A DNA stretch of 64,000 nucleotides. Source: Rhodanobacter sp. GTDB taxonomy: Bacteria > Pseudomonadota > Gammaproteobacteria > Xanthomonadales > Rhodanobacteraceae. The position numbers and the translations under genes are program-made. The notes below the pieces were generated by a model. It saw only the letters and a program-made list of their open reading frames with translations. It was not told where the DNA came from and did no database searches. The stretch's first letter is position 1; every line of letters begins with the position of its first letter. Location: NCBI GenBank assembly GCA_024711345.1, contig JANJTA010000005.1, positions 1 to 64,000 on the forward strand, written 5' to 3'. This document shows positions 17,582 through 25,004 of the stretch, one piece after another.

Positions 17582-18867
17582 AGCGCGGCCTGCCCGTGGT
17601 TCTCATGGCGCTCGCGCTGGCCGCGTGCGCGTCCACCCCGCCGCGAGCCGGCGCCGGCCCGGGCAGTACGACGGCCGGCGGCGTGACCGCGATGGACAGC
17701 CAGCGCGACATCATCCTGGCGGTCGCCAACCCGCTGCAGCCGCCGCCGATCCACGCCGGCTCCAGCGTGCTCGGCTACGCCCCGTCGCGCTACTACGGCG
17801 CCGGCCAGCAGGCGGCCTCGACCCTGGCCGCGCTGCGCCAGCGCTACGCCTTCCGCGAGCTCGCCGGCTGGCCGATCAAGGCGCTCAAGCTGTACTGCAT
17901 CGTGCTGCAGCCGCCGCCGGGCACCAGCCGCGACAGCCTGTTGCAGGCGCTCGCCGCGGACCGCCGCGTGCAGCTGGCGCAGCCGCTGCACGACTACGCC
18001 GTGTACGCGCAAGCCAGCCCCGGCGAGCACCGGTACAACGACCCCTACGTCGGCCTGCAGCGCGGCTTCGTCGAGACCGAGGCGGCGCGCGCGCATCGCT
18101 ACAGCGAGGGCCGCGGAGTGCGCGTGGCGGTGGTCGACACCGGCGTCGACCTGACCCACCCCGACCTCGCCGGGCGCATCCACGACGCGCACAACCTGGT
18201 CGACGACGACGCCGCGGCGTTCGACCGCGACAGCCACGGCACCGAGGTCGCCGGCGTCATCGCCGCGGTCGGCGACAACCACCTGGGCATCGTCGGCATC
18301 GCCCCCCAGGCCGAGCTCAGCGTGTACAAGGCCTGCTGGTACCCGCCTGCGCCGAACGCCGGCGCGCGCTGCAACTCCTTCACCCTGGCCAAGGCGCTGG
18401 CCGCGGTCATCGACACCGACGACCGCATCATCAACCTGAGCCTCGGCGGCCCCGCCGACCCGCTGCTCGACCTGCTGCTGGTGCAGATCCTGCAGCAGGG
18501 CCGCATCGTGGTCGCCGCGATCCCGCCGGAGGGCGGCATGGCGGGTTTCCCCGACAGCACGCCCGGCGTGCTGCTGGTCAGGGAGAGCGGCCCGTCGGCG
18601 GCGCCGCCCGGCGTGCTCAGCGCGCCCGGCCGCGACATCCTGACCACCCAGCCCGGCGGCGGCTACGACTTCACCTCCGGGCCGTCGATGGCCGCGCCGC
18701 ACGTGAGCGGCATGGCCGCCTTGCTGCTGTCGCTGGCGCCGGGGCTGGATGCGCAGGCGATCCGCAACCTGCTGCTGCGCGGCAGCCGGCGCCACGGCGA
18801 CGTGCTGCAGGTGGACGCCGCCGCCGCGGTGAATGCGCTGCGCCAGGCGCGAGGCACCGCCCGCTGA
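17578..18867 (+). CDS. Lipoprotein subtilisin-like serine protease (S8)
   Basis: A 429-residue S8 peptidase with a lipobox (LALAACAS, Cys at about 18), so it is probably anchored in the outer or inner membrane facing the periplasm. A prodomain-like region spans about 95-145 (LKLYCIVLQPPPGTSRD, then DRRVQLAQPLHDYAVYA). The catalytic triad is visible: D187 (VVDTGVDLTHPD), H220 (DSHGTEVAGVIA) and S370 (TSGPSMAAPHVSG). The usual AAGN oxyanion-hole motif is replaced by VVAAIPPEGG, so activity may be altered. Its ATG overlaps the anti-sigma stop (ATGA). It may process the anti-sigma factor or sense misfolded envelope proteins. Confidence 0.87.
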   Translation: MKRGLPVVLMALALAACASTPPRAGAGPGSTTAGGVTAMDSQRDIILAVANPLQPPPIHAGSSVLGYAPSRYYGAGQQAASTLAALRQRYAFRELAGWPIKALKLYCIVLQPPPGTSRDSLLQALAADRRVQLAQPLHDYAVYAQASPGEHRYNDPYVGLQRGFVETEAARAHRYSEGRGVRVAVVDTGVDLTHPDLAGRIHDAHNLVDDDAAAFDRDSHGTEVAGVIAAVGDNHLGIVGIAPQAELSVYKACWYPPAPNAGARCNSFTLAKALAAVIDTDDRIINLSLGGPADPLLDLLLVQILQQGRIVVAAIPPEGGMAGFPDSTPGVLLVRESGPSAAPPGVLSAPGRDILTTQPGGGYDFTSGPSMAAPHVSGMAALLLSLAPGLDAQAIRNLLLRGSRRHGDVLQVDAAAAVNALRQARGTAR

Positions 18868-18870
18868 AGT

Positions 18871-18899
18871 GGCGGCGCCGGCGCCGCCGGTCGACTTTT
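18871..18899 (+). terminator. Candidate rho-independent terminator after the sigma/protease operon
   Basis: Three bases after the subtilase stop lies the perfect palindrome GGCGGCG-CCGG-CGCCGCC, followed seven bases later by CTTTT. The stem is strong and the T-run weak. Position at the operon end supports a terminator. Confidence 0.5.
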
Positions 18900-18970
18900 A
18901 CAGCACATTCACTCGGCCGCTTCCACTGTGTACGGACGCACGCGCATCGAGCGCGCGGCGGGAGCATCCC

Positions 18971-19354
18971 ATGTCGCCGGAACCGCCAGGCGCCCTGAGC
19001 CGGGCCTTCATCGAGCAGCAGCGCCTGCGCCTGCTGGCGTTGCGCCGCCAGCTGCTGGGCACCGAGCAGGCGGCGATGGAACAGCAGCGCGGGTTCCAGC
19101 TGGAGCACGGCGACGAGGCCGCGGAAGAAGAAGAGCACGCGCAGGACCTGTCGCAGCGCGAGATCGCGCAGGCGCTGCACGACGTGGACAACCGCCGCCT
19201 GGCCAACGTCGAGCGCGCGCTGCAGAAGATCGACGAAGGCAGCTACGGCCGTTCCGACCTCAGCGGCGAGCCGATCCCGCTGGCCCGGCTGCAGACCACG
19301 CCCGAGGCGGTGCTCACCGTGCGGGAAGAACGCGCCCGCGAGGCGCGCGGATAA
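18971..19354 (+). CDS. DksA/TraR-family protein lacking zinc-finger cysteines
   Basis: A 127-residue protein with the DksA/TraR layout: a helical coiled-coil N-terminal part (FIEQQRLRLLALRRQLLGTE, acidic stretch near 47-57) and a C-terminal globular motif GSYGRSDLSGEPIPLARL. In classic DksA the latter contains two CX2C pairs; here the expected first pair is S95 and S98 and the second pair is also absent. The fold may be zinc-independent, as in redox-resistant paralogues, and the protein could bind the RNA polymerase secondary channel. It precedes a peroxiredoxin by 26 bases, consistent with a redox-stress operon. Confidence 0.8.
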   Translation: MSPEPPGALSRAFIEQQRLRLLALRRQLLGTEQAAMEQQRGFQLEHGDEAAEEEEHAQDLSQREIAQALHDVDNRRLANVERALQKIDEGSYGRSDLSGEPIPLARLQTTPEAVLTVREERAREARG

Positions 19355-19380
19355 CCCATCCACCCAGCATCGAGCCCGCC

Positions 19381-19893
19381 ATGAACCTGCTTGCCGCCGG
19401 CGTCGCCGCGCCGGAATTCACCCTGCACTCCACCCCCGACCAGAGCGTGGCGCTGAAGGAGTTCCGCGGCCGCAACGTGATCCTGGCGTTCTACCCCGCC
19501 GACTGGAGCCCGGTGTGCAGCGACCAGCTGGCGCTGTACAACGAACTGCTGGACGAATTCGCCCGGCTCAACGCGCAGCTGCTGGCGATTTCGGTCGACG
19601 GCGTATGGAGCCACGCCGCGCTGGCGCGCGAGCGCAAGTACCACTTCCCGCTGCTGTCCGACTTCGAGCCGAAGGGCGCGGTGGCGCGTGCGTACGGCGC
19701 GTACGACGCGCAGCTCGGCCTGGCGCAGCGCGCACTGTACGTGATCGACGGCGAGGGCGTGATCCGCTGGAGTTACCTGTCGCCGATGGGCGTGAACCCG
19801 GGCGCCGCCGGCATCGTCAAGGCGCTGGAAGCGCTGCCGTCGAACAACCTGCAGAAGGCGCTGCCCGCCGATGTCGCGCTGGAGGCCTCGTGA
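19381..19893 (+). CDS. Peroxiredoxin (AhpC/TSA family)
   Basis: A 170-residue thioredoxin-fold peroxidase. The peroxidatic cysteine is in DWSPVCSDQ (about C46), with FYPADWSPVC replacing the common FYPLDFTFVC. LLAISVDGVWSHAALARE and FPLLSDFEPKGAVARAYGAY are typical AhpC/TSA segments. No obvious resolving cysteine is seen in the C-terminal half, so it may be a 1-Cys enzyme using an external thiol. No signal peptide: it is cytoplasmic. The stop overlaps the ATG of the DsbA-fold gene (TGATG), which might supply the reductant. Confidence 0.87.
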   Translation: MNLLAAGVAAPEFTLHSTPDQSVALKEFRGRNVILAFYPADWSPVCSDQLALYNELLDEFARLNAQLLAISVDGVWSHAALARERKYHFPLLSDFEPKGAVARAYGAYDAQLGLAQRALYVIDGEGVIRWSYLSPMGVNPGAAGIVKALEALPSNNLQKALPADVALEAS

Positions 19894-20441
19894 TGCTGCG
19901 CGAGGATGCCATCCTGAGTGTGCCGGTGTCCGCGCACGACCACGTGCAGGGCAACGCCCACGCCGTGGTGACCCTGCTGGAGTACGGCGACCTCCAATGC
20001 CCGGCGTGCGGCAGTGCGTATCCGCTGGTGAAGCAGCTGCAGCGCCGCTATGCCGGCAACTTGCGCTTCGTGTTCCGCCATTTCCCGCTGGCCCAGGCGC
20101 ACCCGTTTGCCACGCTCGCCGCCGAGCTGGCCGAAGCGGCGGCGGTGGAAGGGCAGTTCTGGGCGATGCACGACTGGCTCTACGAGAACCAGGCGGACTG
20201 GGTGCCCTTCGGCGCGGCCGGGCTGGAAGCCGGCGTGCGCGCACTCGGCCTGGACGAGGCGGCCATCGCCGCCACGCTGCGCAACCCCGCGATCGACGCG
20301 CACATCCGCAGCGACTTCATGGGCGGCGTGCGCAGCGGCGTCAACGGCACGCCCAGCTTCTACCTCGACGGCTACCTGTACCAGGGCGATTTCGACACGT
20401 TGGCGCACCGCATCGGCCACGCCATCGCGCTGCAGGCCTGA
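19893..20441 (+). CDS. DsbA-fold thioredoxin-like oxidoreductase
   Basis: A 182-residue thioredoxin-fold protein of the DsbA/Thioredoxin_4 type. LLEYGDLQCPACGSAYPL carries the CPAC active site (about C36 and C39), and VNGTPSFYLDGYLY contains the cis-proline loop. RFVFRHFPLAQAHPFA is the family signature after the first strand. There is no signal peptide, so unlike periplasmic DsbA it should be cytoplasmic. Coupling to the peroxiredoxin by a one-base overlap suggests a shared thiol cycle. It is 182 residues, near the family norm. Confidence 0.86.
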   Translation: MLREDAILSVPVSAHDHVQGNAHAVVTLLEYGDLQCPACGSAYPLVKQLQRRYAGNLRFVFRHFPLAQAHPFATLAAELAEAAAVEGQFWAMHDWLYENQADWVPFGAAGLEAGVRALGLDEAAIAATLRNPAIDAHIRSDFMGGVRSGVNGTPSFYLDGYLYQGDFDTLAHRIGHAIALQA

Positions 20442-20454
20442 GCCGACCGCCCGC

Positions 20455-21232
20455 TCAGCCGAACTGCACGGCAAGCATCGAGATCGAGCCGCCGTCCATG
20501 CCCTCGACCGGAAACGTCACCGCCTCGCCCGCGCCGCTGGCGCCGAGCACGTACAGCAGCGGCAGGTAGTGGTCCGGCGCGGGTACCGACAGCTCCGCGT
20601 CGGCGCCCAGCGACTGGTAGTCCATCAGCGGCTGGTGATCACCGCGCAGGATCAGCTCGCGCACCTTGGCCTCGAAGCGCAGCGCCCAGTCGAACGGCTC
20701 GACCGGATGCCGGCCCCAGGCGTAACTGTGCAGGTTGTGCACCACGTCGCCGCTGCCGAGCACCAGCACGCCTTCGTCGCGCAGCGGCCGCAGCCGCCGC
20801 CCCAGCTCGTGGTGGTACGCCGGCGGCTGGGTCTCGTCGATGGACAGCTGCACCACCGGCACGTCGGCGGCGGGAAACACGTGGCGCAGCACCGACCAGC
20901 TGCCGTGGTCCAGCCCCCACGAAAGATCCGCGCGCACCTCCAGCGGCTGCAGCAGCTCGCGCACGCGGCGCGCCAGGCCGAGGTCGCCCGGCGCGGGGTA
21001 CTGCAGCTCGAACAGCGCGCGGGAAGCCGCCGAAATCGTGGATGGTGCGCGGCGCCGCCATCGCGGCGACCGCGGTGCCGGGCAGGTACCAGTGCGCCGA
21101 CACCGACAGCACCGCGCGCGGCCGCGGCAGGCGCCGGCCGAGCGCGGCCCAGGCGCGGCTCCAGTCGTTGTCGAACAGGGTGTTCATCGGGTTGCCGTGC
21201 CCGAGAAAGATCGTCGGCAGCGGTGCGTTCAT
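20455..21232 (-). pseudogene. DODA-type extradiol dioxygenase (YgiD-like), split by a frameshift
   Basis: The N-terminal part (MNAPLPTIFLGHGNPMNTLF, SVSAHWYLPG, IHDFGGFPRA) and the C-terminal part (RADLSWGLDHGSWSVLRHVF, then VLVLGSGDVVHNLHSYAWG) are both clear pieces of a 4,5-DOPA/extradiol ring-opening dioxygenase with its zinc histidines. They lie in different frames. Adding one base near 21015-21025, in a GCGCGC run after FPRA, would give the expected joined sequence of about 258 residues. Either the gene is a recent pseudogene or the sequence has an error in the GC run. It is convergent with the DsbA-fold gene. Confidence 0.85.
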
Positions 21233-21323
21233 GGCGGGTCCGGTGGCGGCCGGCGCGTCGTCGCCGCGCCTCTATACGCTGTGATTACATTGGCGGCGTT
21301 AACGTGGCGTGAGTGATGGCGAC

Positions 21324-21339
21324 GGACGTATGGACGTCC
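21324..21339 (+). promoter_or_regulatory. Tandem 8-mer GGACGTAT-GGACGTCC, met-box-like
   Basis: Two adjacent eight-base units lie 32 bases before the SDR start. They resemble AGACGTCT, the MetJ-type operator unit, and the same type of tandem occurs at 32257-32272. The binding protein is unknown. Confidence 0.35.
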
Positions 21340-21370
21340 ATTCGCCGGACTGCTCCATCGGGAGACAAGC

Positions 21371-21982
21371 ATGAAGGTCGCCTTGATCGGCGTCAGCGGA
21401 CAGGTCGGCACGCGTCTGCTGGCGGAACTGCTGCGGCGCGGGCACGAGGTCACCGGCATCGCCCGCGACGTGCGCGGCATCGCCGCCCGGCCGGGCCTGC
21501 TGCTGAAGAGCGGCGACGCCACCCGCGCCGCCGAGCTGGCGCCGTTGCTGGCCGGCCACGACGCGGTGATCAGCGCCACCCGCTTCGTCAGCGCCGACGC
21601 GCCGGCGCTGATCGCCGCGCTGAAGCAGGCCGGCGTGCCGCGGCTGCTGGTGGTCGGCGGCGCCGGCAGCCTCGAAATCGCGCCGGGCCAGGCCCTGATC
21701 GACGCCCCTGGCTTCCCCGCGGCCTACAAGCCGGAGGCGGAAGCGGGACGCCGCTTTCTCGAAACGCTGCGCAAGGAGACCCGGCTCGACTGGAGCTTCC
21801 TGTCGCCCTCGGCCGAGTTCGTGCCGGGCGAGCGCAGCGGCCGCTTCCGCCTCGGCGGCGACCAGCTGCTCGCCGACGCGGGCGGCCGCAGCTGGATCTC
21901 GATAGAGGACTTCGCCATCGCCATGGTCGACGAACTGGAGACGCCGAAGCACTCGCGGCAACGCTTCACCATCGGTTACTGA
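21371..21982 (+). CDS. NAD(P)-binding atypical short-chain dehydrogenase (NmrA/SDR_a5-like)
   Basis: A 203-residue Rossmann protein beginning MKVALIGVSGQVGTRLL with the GXXGXXG dinucleotide motif. Relatives are the YwnB/BVR-B-like atypical SDRs that bind NADPH and reduce quinone or flavin-like compounds, or serve as sensors. LLVVGGAGSLEIAPG and the DWSFLSPSAEF segment are conserved in this group. A ribosome site (GGGAGACAAGC) precedes the ATG. It is followed 48 bases later by an FMN reductase, so the pair may be an oxidative or electrophile response unit. Substrate unknown. Confidence 0.86.
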   Translation: MKVALIGVSGQVGTRLLAELLRRGHEVTGIARDVRGIAARPGLLLKSGDATRAAELAPLLAGHDAVISATRFVSADAPALIAALKQAGVPRLLVVGGAGSLEIAPGQALIDAPGFPAAYKPEAEAGRRFLETLRKETRLDWSFLSPSAEFVPGERSGRFRLGGDQLLADAGGRSWISIEDFAIAMVDELETPKHSRQRFTIGY

Positions 21983-22030
21983 CCGCGGCCGGGCGGCCGC
22001 CATGCCTTCCCCCAGCAGGACGACACGCAC

Positions 22031-22603
22031 ATGAAGACCTACAAAGTCGGCTATCTCATCGGCAGCCTCGCCAAGGGCTCGATCAACCGCCTGCTGGCCA
22101 AGGCCTTGGTGCGGCTCGCGCCGCCGGGGCTGCAGCTGGTGGAGATCCCGATCCGCGAGCTGCCGCTGTACAGCTACGACTACGACGCCGACTATCCGCC
22201 GGTGGCGCGCGCGTTCAAGCAGGCGATCGCCGAGGTCGACGCGGTGCTGTTCGTCACCCCGGAGTACAACCGCTCGATCCCCGGCGGGCTGAAGAACGCG
22301 ATCGACTGGGCCAGCCGCCCGTGGGGCAAGAACTCGTTCGCGCGCAAGCCATCCGGCGTGATCGGCACCTCGCCGGGCGCGATCGGCACCGCGGTCGCCC
22401 AGCAGCAGCTGCGCGGCGTGCTGTGCTTCTGCAACTCGCCGCTGATGAACACCATGGAGGCGTACATCCAGTTCAAGCCGGGGCTGATCGCCGAGGACGG
22501 CGCGGTCAGCGACGAGTCGACCACCGAGTTCCTCAGCAATTACATGAAGGAGCTGCACCTGTTCATCGAGCGCGTGCTGATCGCGCTGCCGCGCGACGCC
22601 TGA
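22031..22603 (+). CDS. NADPH-dependent FMN reductase (ChrR-like)
   Basis: A 190-residue flavodoxin-fold flavoprotein. YLIGSLAKGSINRLLAKAL is the phosphate-binding loop, FVTPEYNRSIPGGLKNAIDW is the strongly conserved flavin-contact motif, and IGTSPGAIGTAVAQQQLR is the second family block. Such enzymes reduce quinones, chromate or azo compounds with NAD(P)H in two-electron steps, usually as tetramers in the cytoplasm. It likely shares a transcript with the SDR 48 bases upstream. A palindrome follows the stop directly. Confidence 0.9.
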   Translation: MKTYKVGYLIGSLAKGSINRLLAKALVRLAPPGLQLVEIPIRELPLYSYDYDADYPPVARAFKQAIAEVDAVLFVTPEYNRSIPGGLKNAIDWASRPWGKNSFARKPSGVIGTSPGAIGTAVAQQQLRGVLCFCNSPLMNTMEAYIQFKPGLIAEDGAVSDESTTEFLSNYMKELHLFIERVLIALPRDA

Positions 22604-22624
22604 GCCCGCGCCGCCGGCGCGGGC
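22604..22624 (+). terminator. Hairpin directly after the FMN reductase stop
   Basis: Perfect nine-base arms GCCCGCGCC and GGCGCGGGC with a three-base loop start immediately after TGA. No T-run follows, so it may terminate or simply protect the transcript end. Confidence 0.4.
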
Positions 22625-22822
22625 GATCCGCTCGCCGTCCGGCGCGATGGAGGCGTCCGCGCCGCCGATCCCGGCCCGTTATTTCTTGCGGCAGAAGCGC
22701 CTGCGCCGACCGCTTCGGTTGTTCACGTTCCCTTGCCGCACGAGCGGCGTAGTGTCGCCCCGCCTGACGGTCAATCGGTGGTCCGACAGATCGTGGGGAG
22801 ATCGAGGGAAAGGGGAAAGACG

Positions 22823-23356
22823 ATGGCACTGGACGAATCCGACAGCGTCGCTGCGGATCGCACCGACGACCCCGCCGATGCCTCGCGGCGCCGCCTGCTG
22901 GCGGGCCTGCTGACGGCCTACACCGCCTCGCTGATTCCCTGGGCACTGGCGCAGCCGGCGCCGCACGCCGAACGCGGCGCGTTCACCGCTCTCTCGGCGA
23001 TCCTGGTCGGGCGGCAGGCGCTGGATGGCGCGCAGGCGACCCGCCTCTACGACGCCCTCGCCGCCGGCAACGCCCGCTTCCCGGCCGAGGTGCAGGCGCT
23101 GCTGAGCCTGATCGGCGAACGCCACATCGACCCGCGGCAACTGCAAGGCGTGCTGGACGGCGAGCATTCGCCGCTGGCGCCGCTGCCGCGGCAGATCATG
23201 AGCGCCTGGTTCCTCGGCGTGGTGGGCGGTGGCGGTGACGCGCGCTGCGTCGCCTACGAAACCGCGCTCAACGCGGTGGTCGTGGCCGACGTGCTGAAGC
23301 CGCCCACCTACGCCTACGGCGCGTACGGCAGCTGGTCCGCCAAACCCAACGCCTGA
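22823..23356 (+). CDS. Sugar dehydrogenase complex small (gamma) subunit, Tat signal
   Basis: A 177-residue protein with a twin-arginine-type signal (ASRRRLLAGLLTAYTASLIP), matching the small subunits of membrane-bound sorbitol, fructose and gluconate dehydrogenases. The mature part has FTALSAILVGRQALDG and ends TYAYGAYGSWSAKPNA, characteristic of these subunits. It is thought to escort the folded FAD subunit, which lacks its own signal, through the Tat system. ATG 22823 has a strong AGGGGAAAG ribosome site. The large subunit starts 13 bases after its stop. Confidence 0.85.
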   Translation: MALDESDSVAADRTDDPADASRRRLLAGLLTAYTASLIPWALAQPAPHAERGAFTALSAILVGRQALDGAQATRLYDALAAGNARFPAEVQALLSLIGERHIDPRQLQGVLDGEHSPLAPLPRQIMSAWFLGVVGGGGDARCVAYETALNAVVVADVLKPPTYAYGAYGSWSAKPNA

Positions 23357-23369
23357 GGAGTGCCGTCCG

Positions 23370-25004
23370 ATGCCCGCACAACAGTCGGCCGACATAGTGG
23401 TGATCGGCGCAGGCATCGTTGGCGCGCTGGCCGCGCGCCGGCTGGCGCAGCAGGGCGCTTCGGTGCTGATGCTGGAAGCGGGGCCGCGGCTGGAAAGCGC
23501 GCGCATCGTCGCCGCGTTCCGCAACTCGCCGCTGAAAGGCAACTGGATGGCGCCGTACCCGCCCTCGCCGTGGGCCCCGCACCCGATCTACGTGCCCAGG
23601 GACAACGGCTACCTGAAACAGGCCGGGCCGTATCCCTACCCGGCCGAGTACATCCGCGCGGTCGGCGGCACCACCTGGCACTGGGCCGCGCAGGCATGGC
23701 GGCTGGTGCCCAACGACGTGCGCATCAAGAGCCTGTACGGCGTCGGCGTGGACTGGCCGCTCAGCTACGAGGAGCTCGATCCGTGGTACCAGGAAGCGGA
23801 GGAGATCCTCGGCGTGGCCGGCGCGGACAACACCGGCTCGCCGCGCCAGCATCCGTTCCCGATGGCGCCGGTGGCCGAGCCATGGTCGATGCGCCGCGTG
23901 CGCGAACGGCTGGCGCCCACCTACGCCGTGGTCGCCAACACAGTGGCGCGCAACAGCCGCAGTTACGGCGGCCGGCCCGCCTGCGTGGGCAACAACAGCT
24001 GCCAGCCGATCTGCCCGGTCAACGCGCAGTACCTGGGCATCAATGCGGTGGAAGCGGCCGAGGCGGCCGGCGCGAAGGTGGTGCCCAACGCGGTGGTCTA
24101 CCGCATCGAGCACGACGCGAAAGGCCGCATCGCCGCGGTGCGCTACTACGCGCCGGACAAGAGCGAGCACCGCGTCACCGGCACCACCTTCATCCTCGCC
24201 GCGAACGGCATCGAGAGCCCGAAGCTGCTGCTGCTGTCGGCCAGCAGCAAGTACCCCAATGGGCTGGCCAACAGTTCCGGCGCGGTCGGCCGCCACCTGA
24301 TGGACCACCCCAGCACCTCGCTCACCTTCTACGCCGACGAGGAGCTGTGGCTGGGCCGCGGTCCGCAGAGCCCCAGCTCGATCAACACCCTGCGCGACGG
24401 CGCGTTCCGCGCGCAGCACGCGCCATACCGGCTGGACTTCACCAACATCTCGCAGGTGCTCAACGTCACCAACGACCTGATCAAGGAGGGCGTGTACGGC
24501 GCGGAGTTCGAGAAGCAGCTGCGCTGGCGCGCCGCGCGCCAGATCAACGTGAAGAACGTGCTGGAGGTGCTGCCCAACCCCGACAACCGCATCACGCTCA
24601 GCACGGAGAAGGACGCCATGGGCATCCCGAAACCGGAGGCGCACTACGCGATCGACGACTACACGCGCCGCGCCGCGGAGGTGTCCAAGGCCGACTTCGC
24701 GCGCATCGCCGCACTGATGGGCGGCACTGGTCTGCGCTACAGCGCGGAAGGGCAGTTCGCCAACAACCAGCACATCACCGGCACGCTGAGCATGGGCAGC
24801 GATCCGGCCAGCTCGGTGGTCGACGCGTTCGGCCGCACGCATGACCACGAGAACCTGTTCGTCTGCGGCACCGGCGTGATGCCCACCGCGGCCACCATGA
24901 ACTCCACGCTCACCGCGGTGGCGCTGGCGCTGCGCACCGCCGAGCACATCCTGCCGGCGAAGCAGGCCGCGGCGGCCGATGGCCGCGAGGCGGGCCGCGC
25001 ATGA
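23370..25004 (+). CDS. GMC-family FAD sugar dehydrogenase large subunit with [3Fe-4S] motif
   Basis: A 544-residue GMC oxidoreductase. The FAD-binding GXGXXG is in DIVVIGAGIVGALAARRLA near residue 10, and AVGGTTWHWAAQAWR is the second FAD contact. CVGNNSCQPIC gives cysteines at about 205, 211 and 215, the pattern that binds a [3Fe-4S] cluster in fructose and FAD-glucose dehydrogenases. The C-terminal half has NNQHITGTLSMG with the catalytic histidine. It oxidises a sugar or polyol in the periplasm and passes electrons through the cluster to the cytochrome subunit. Glucose, fructose, sorbitol and gluconate are all possible substrates. ATGA overlaps the cytochrome gene. Confidence 0.9.
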   Translation: MPAQQSADIVVIGAGIVGALAARRLAQQGASVLMLEAGPRLESARIVAAFRNSPLKGNWMAPYPPSPWAPHPIYVPRDNGYLKQAGPYPYPAEYIRAVGGTTWHWAAQAWRLVPNDVRIKSLYGVGVDWPLSYEELDPWYQEAEEILGVAGADNTGSPRQHPFPMAPVAEPWSMRRVRERLAPTYAVVANTVARNSRSYGGRPACVGNNSCQPICPVNAQYLGINAVEAAEAAGAKVVPNAVVYRIEHDAKGRIAAVRYYAPDKSEHRVTGTTFILAANGIESPKLLLLSASSKYPNGLANSSGAVGRHLMDHPSTSLTFYADEELWLGRGPQSPSSINTLRDGAFRAQHAPYRLDFTNISQVLNVTNDLIKEGVYGAEFEKQLRWRAARQINVKNVLEVLPNPDNRITLSTEKDAMGIPKPEAHYAIDDYTRRAAEVSKADFARIAALMGGTGLRYSAEGQFANNQHITGTLSMGSDPASSVVDAFGRTHDHENLFVCGTGVMPTAATMNSTLTAVALALRTAEHILPAKQAAAADGREAGRA

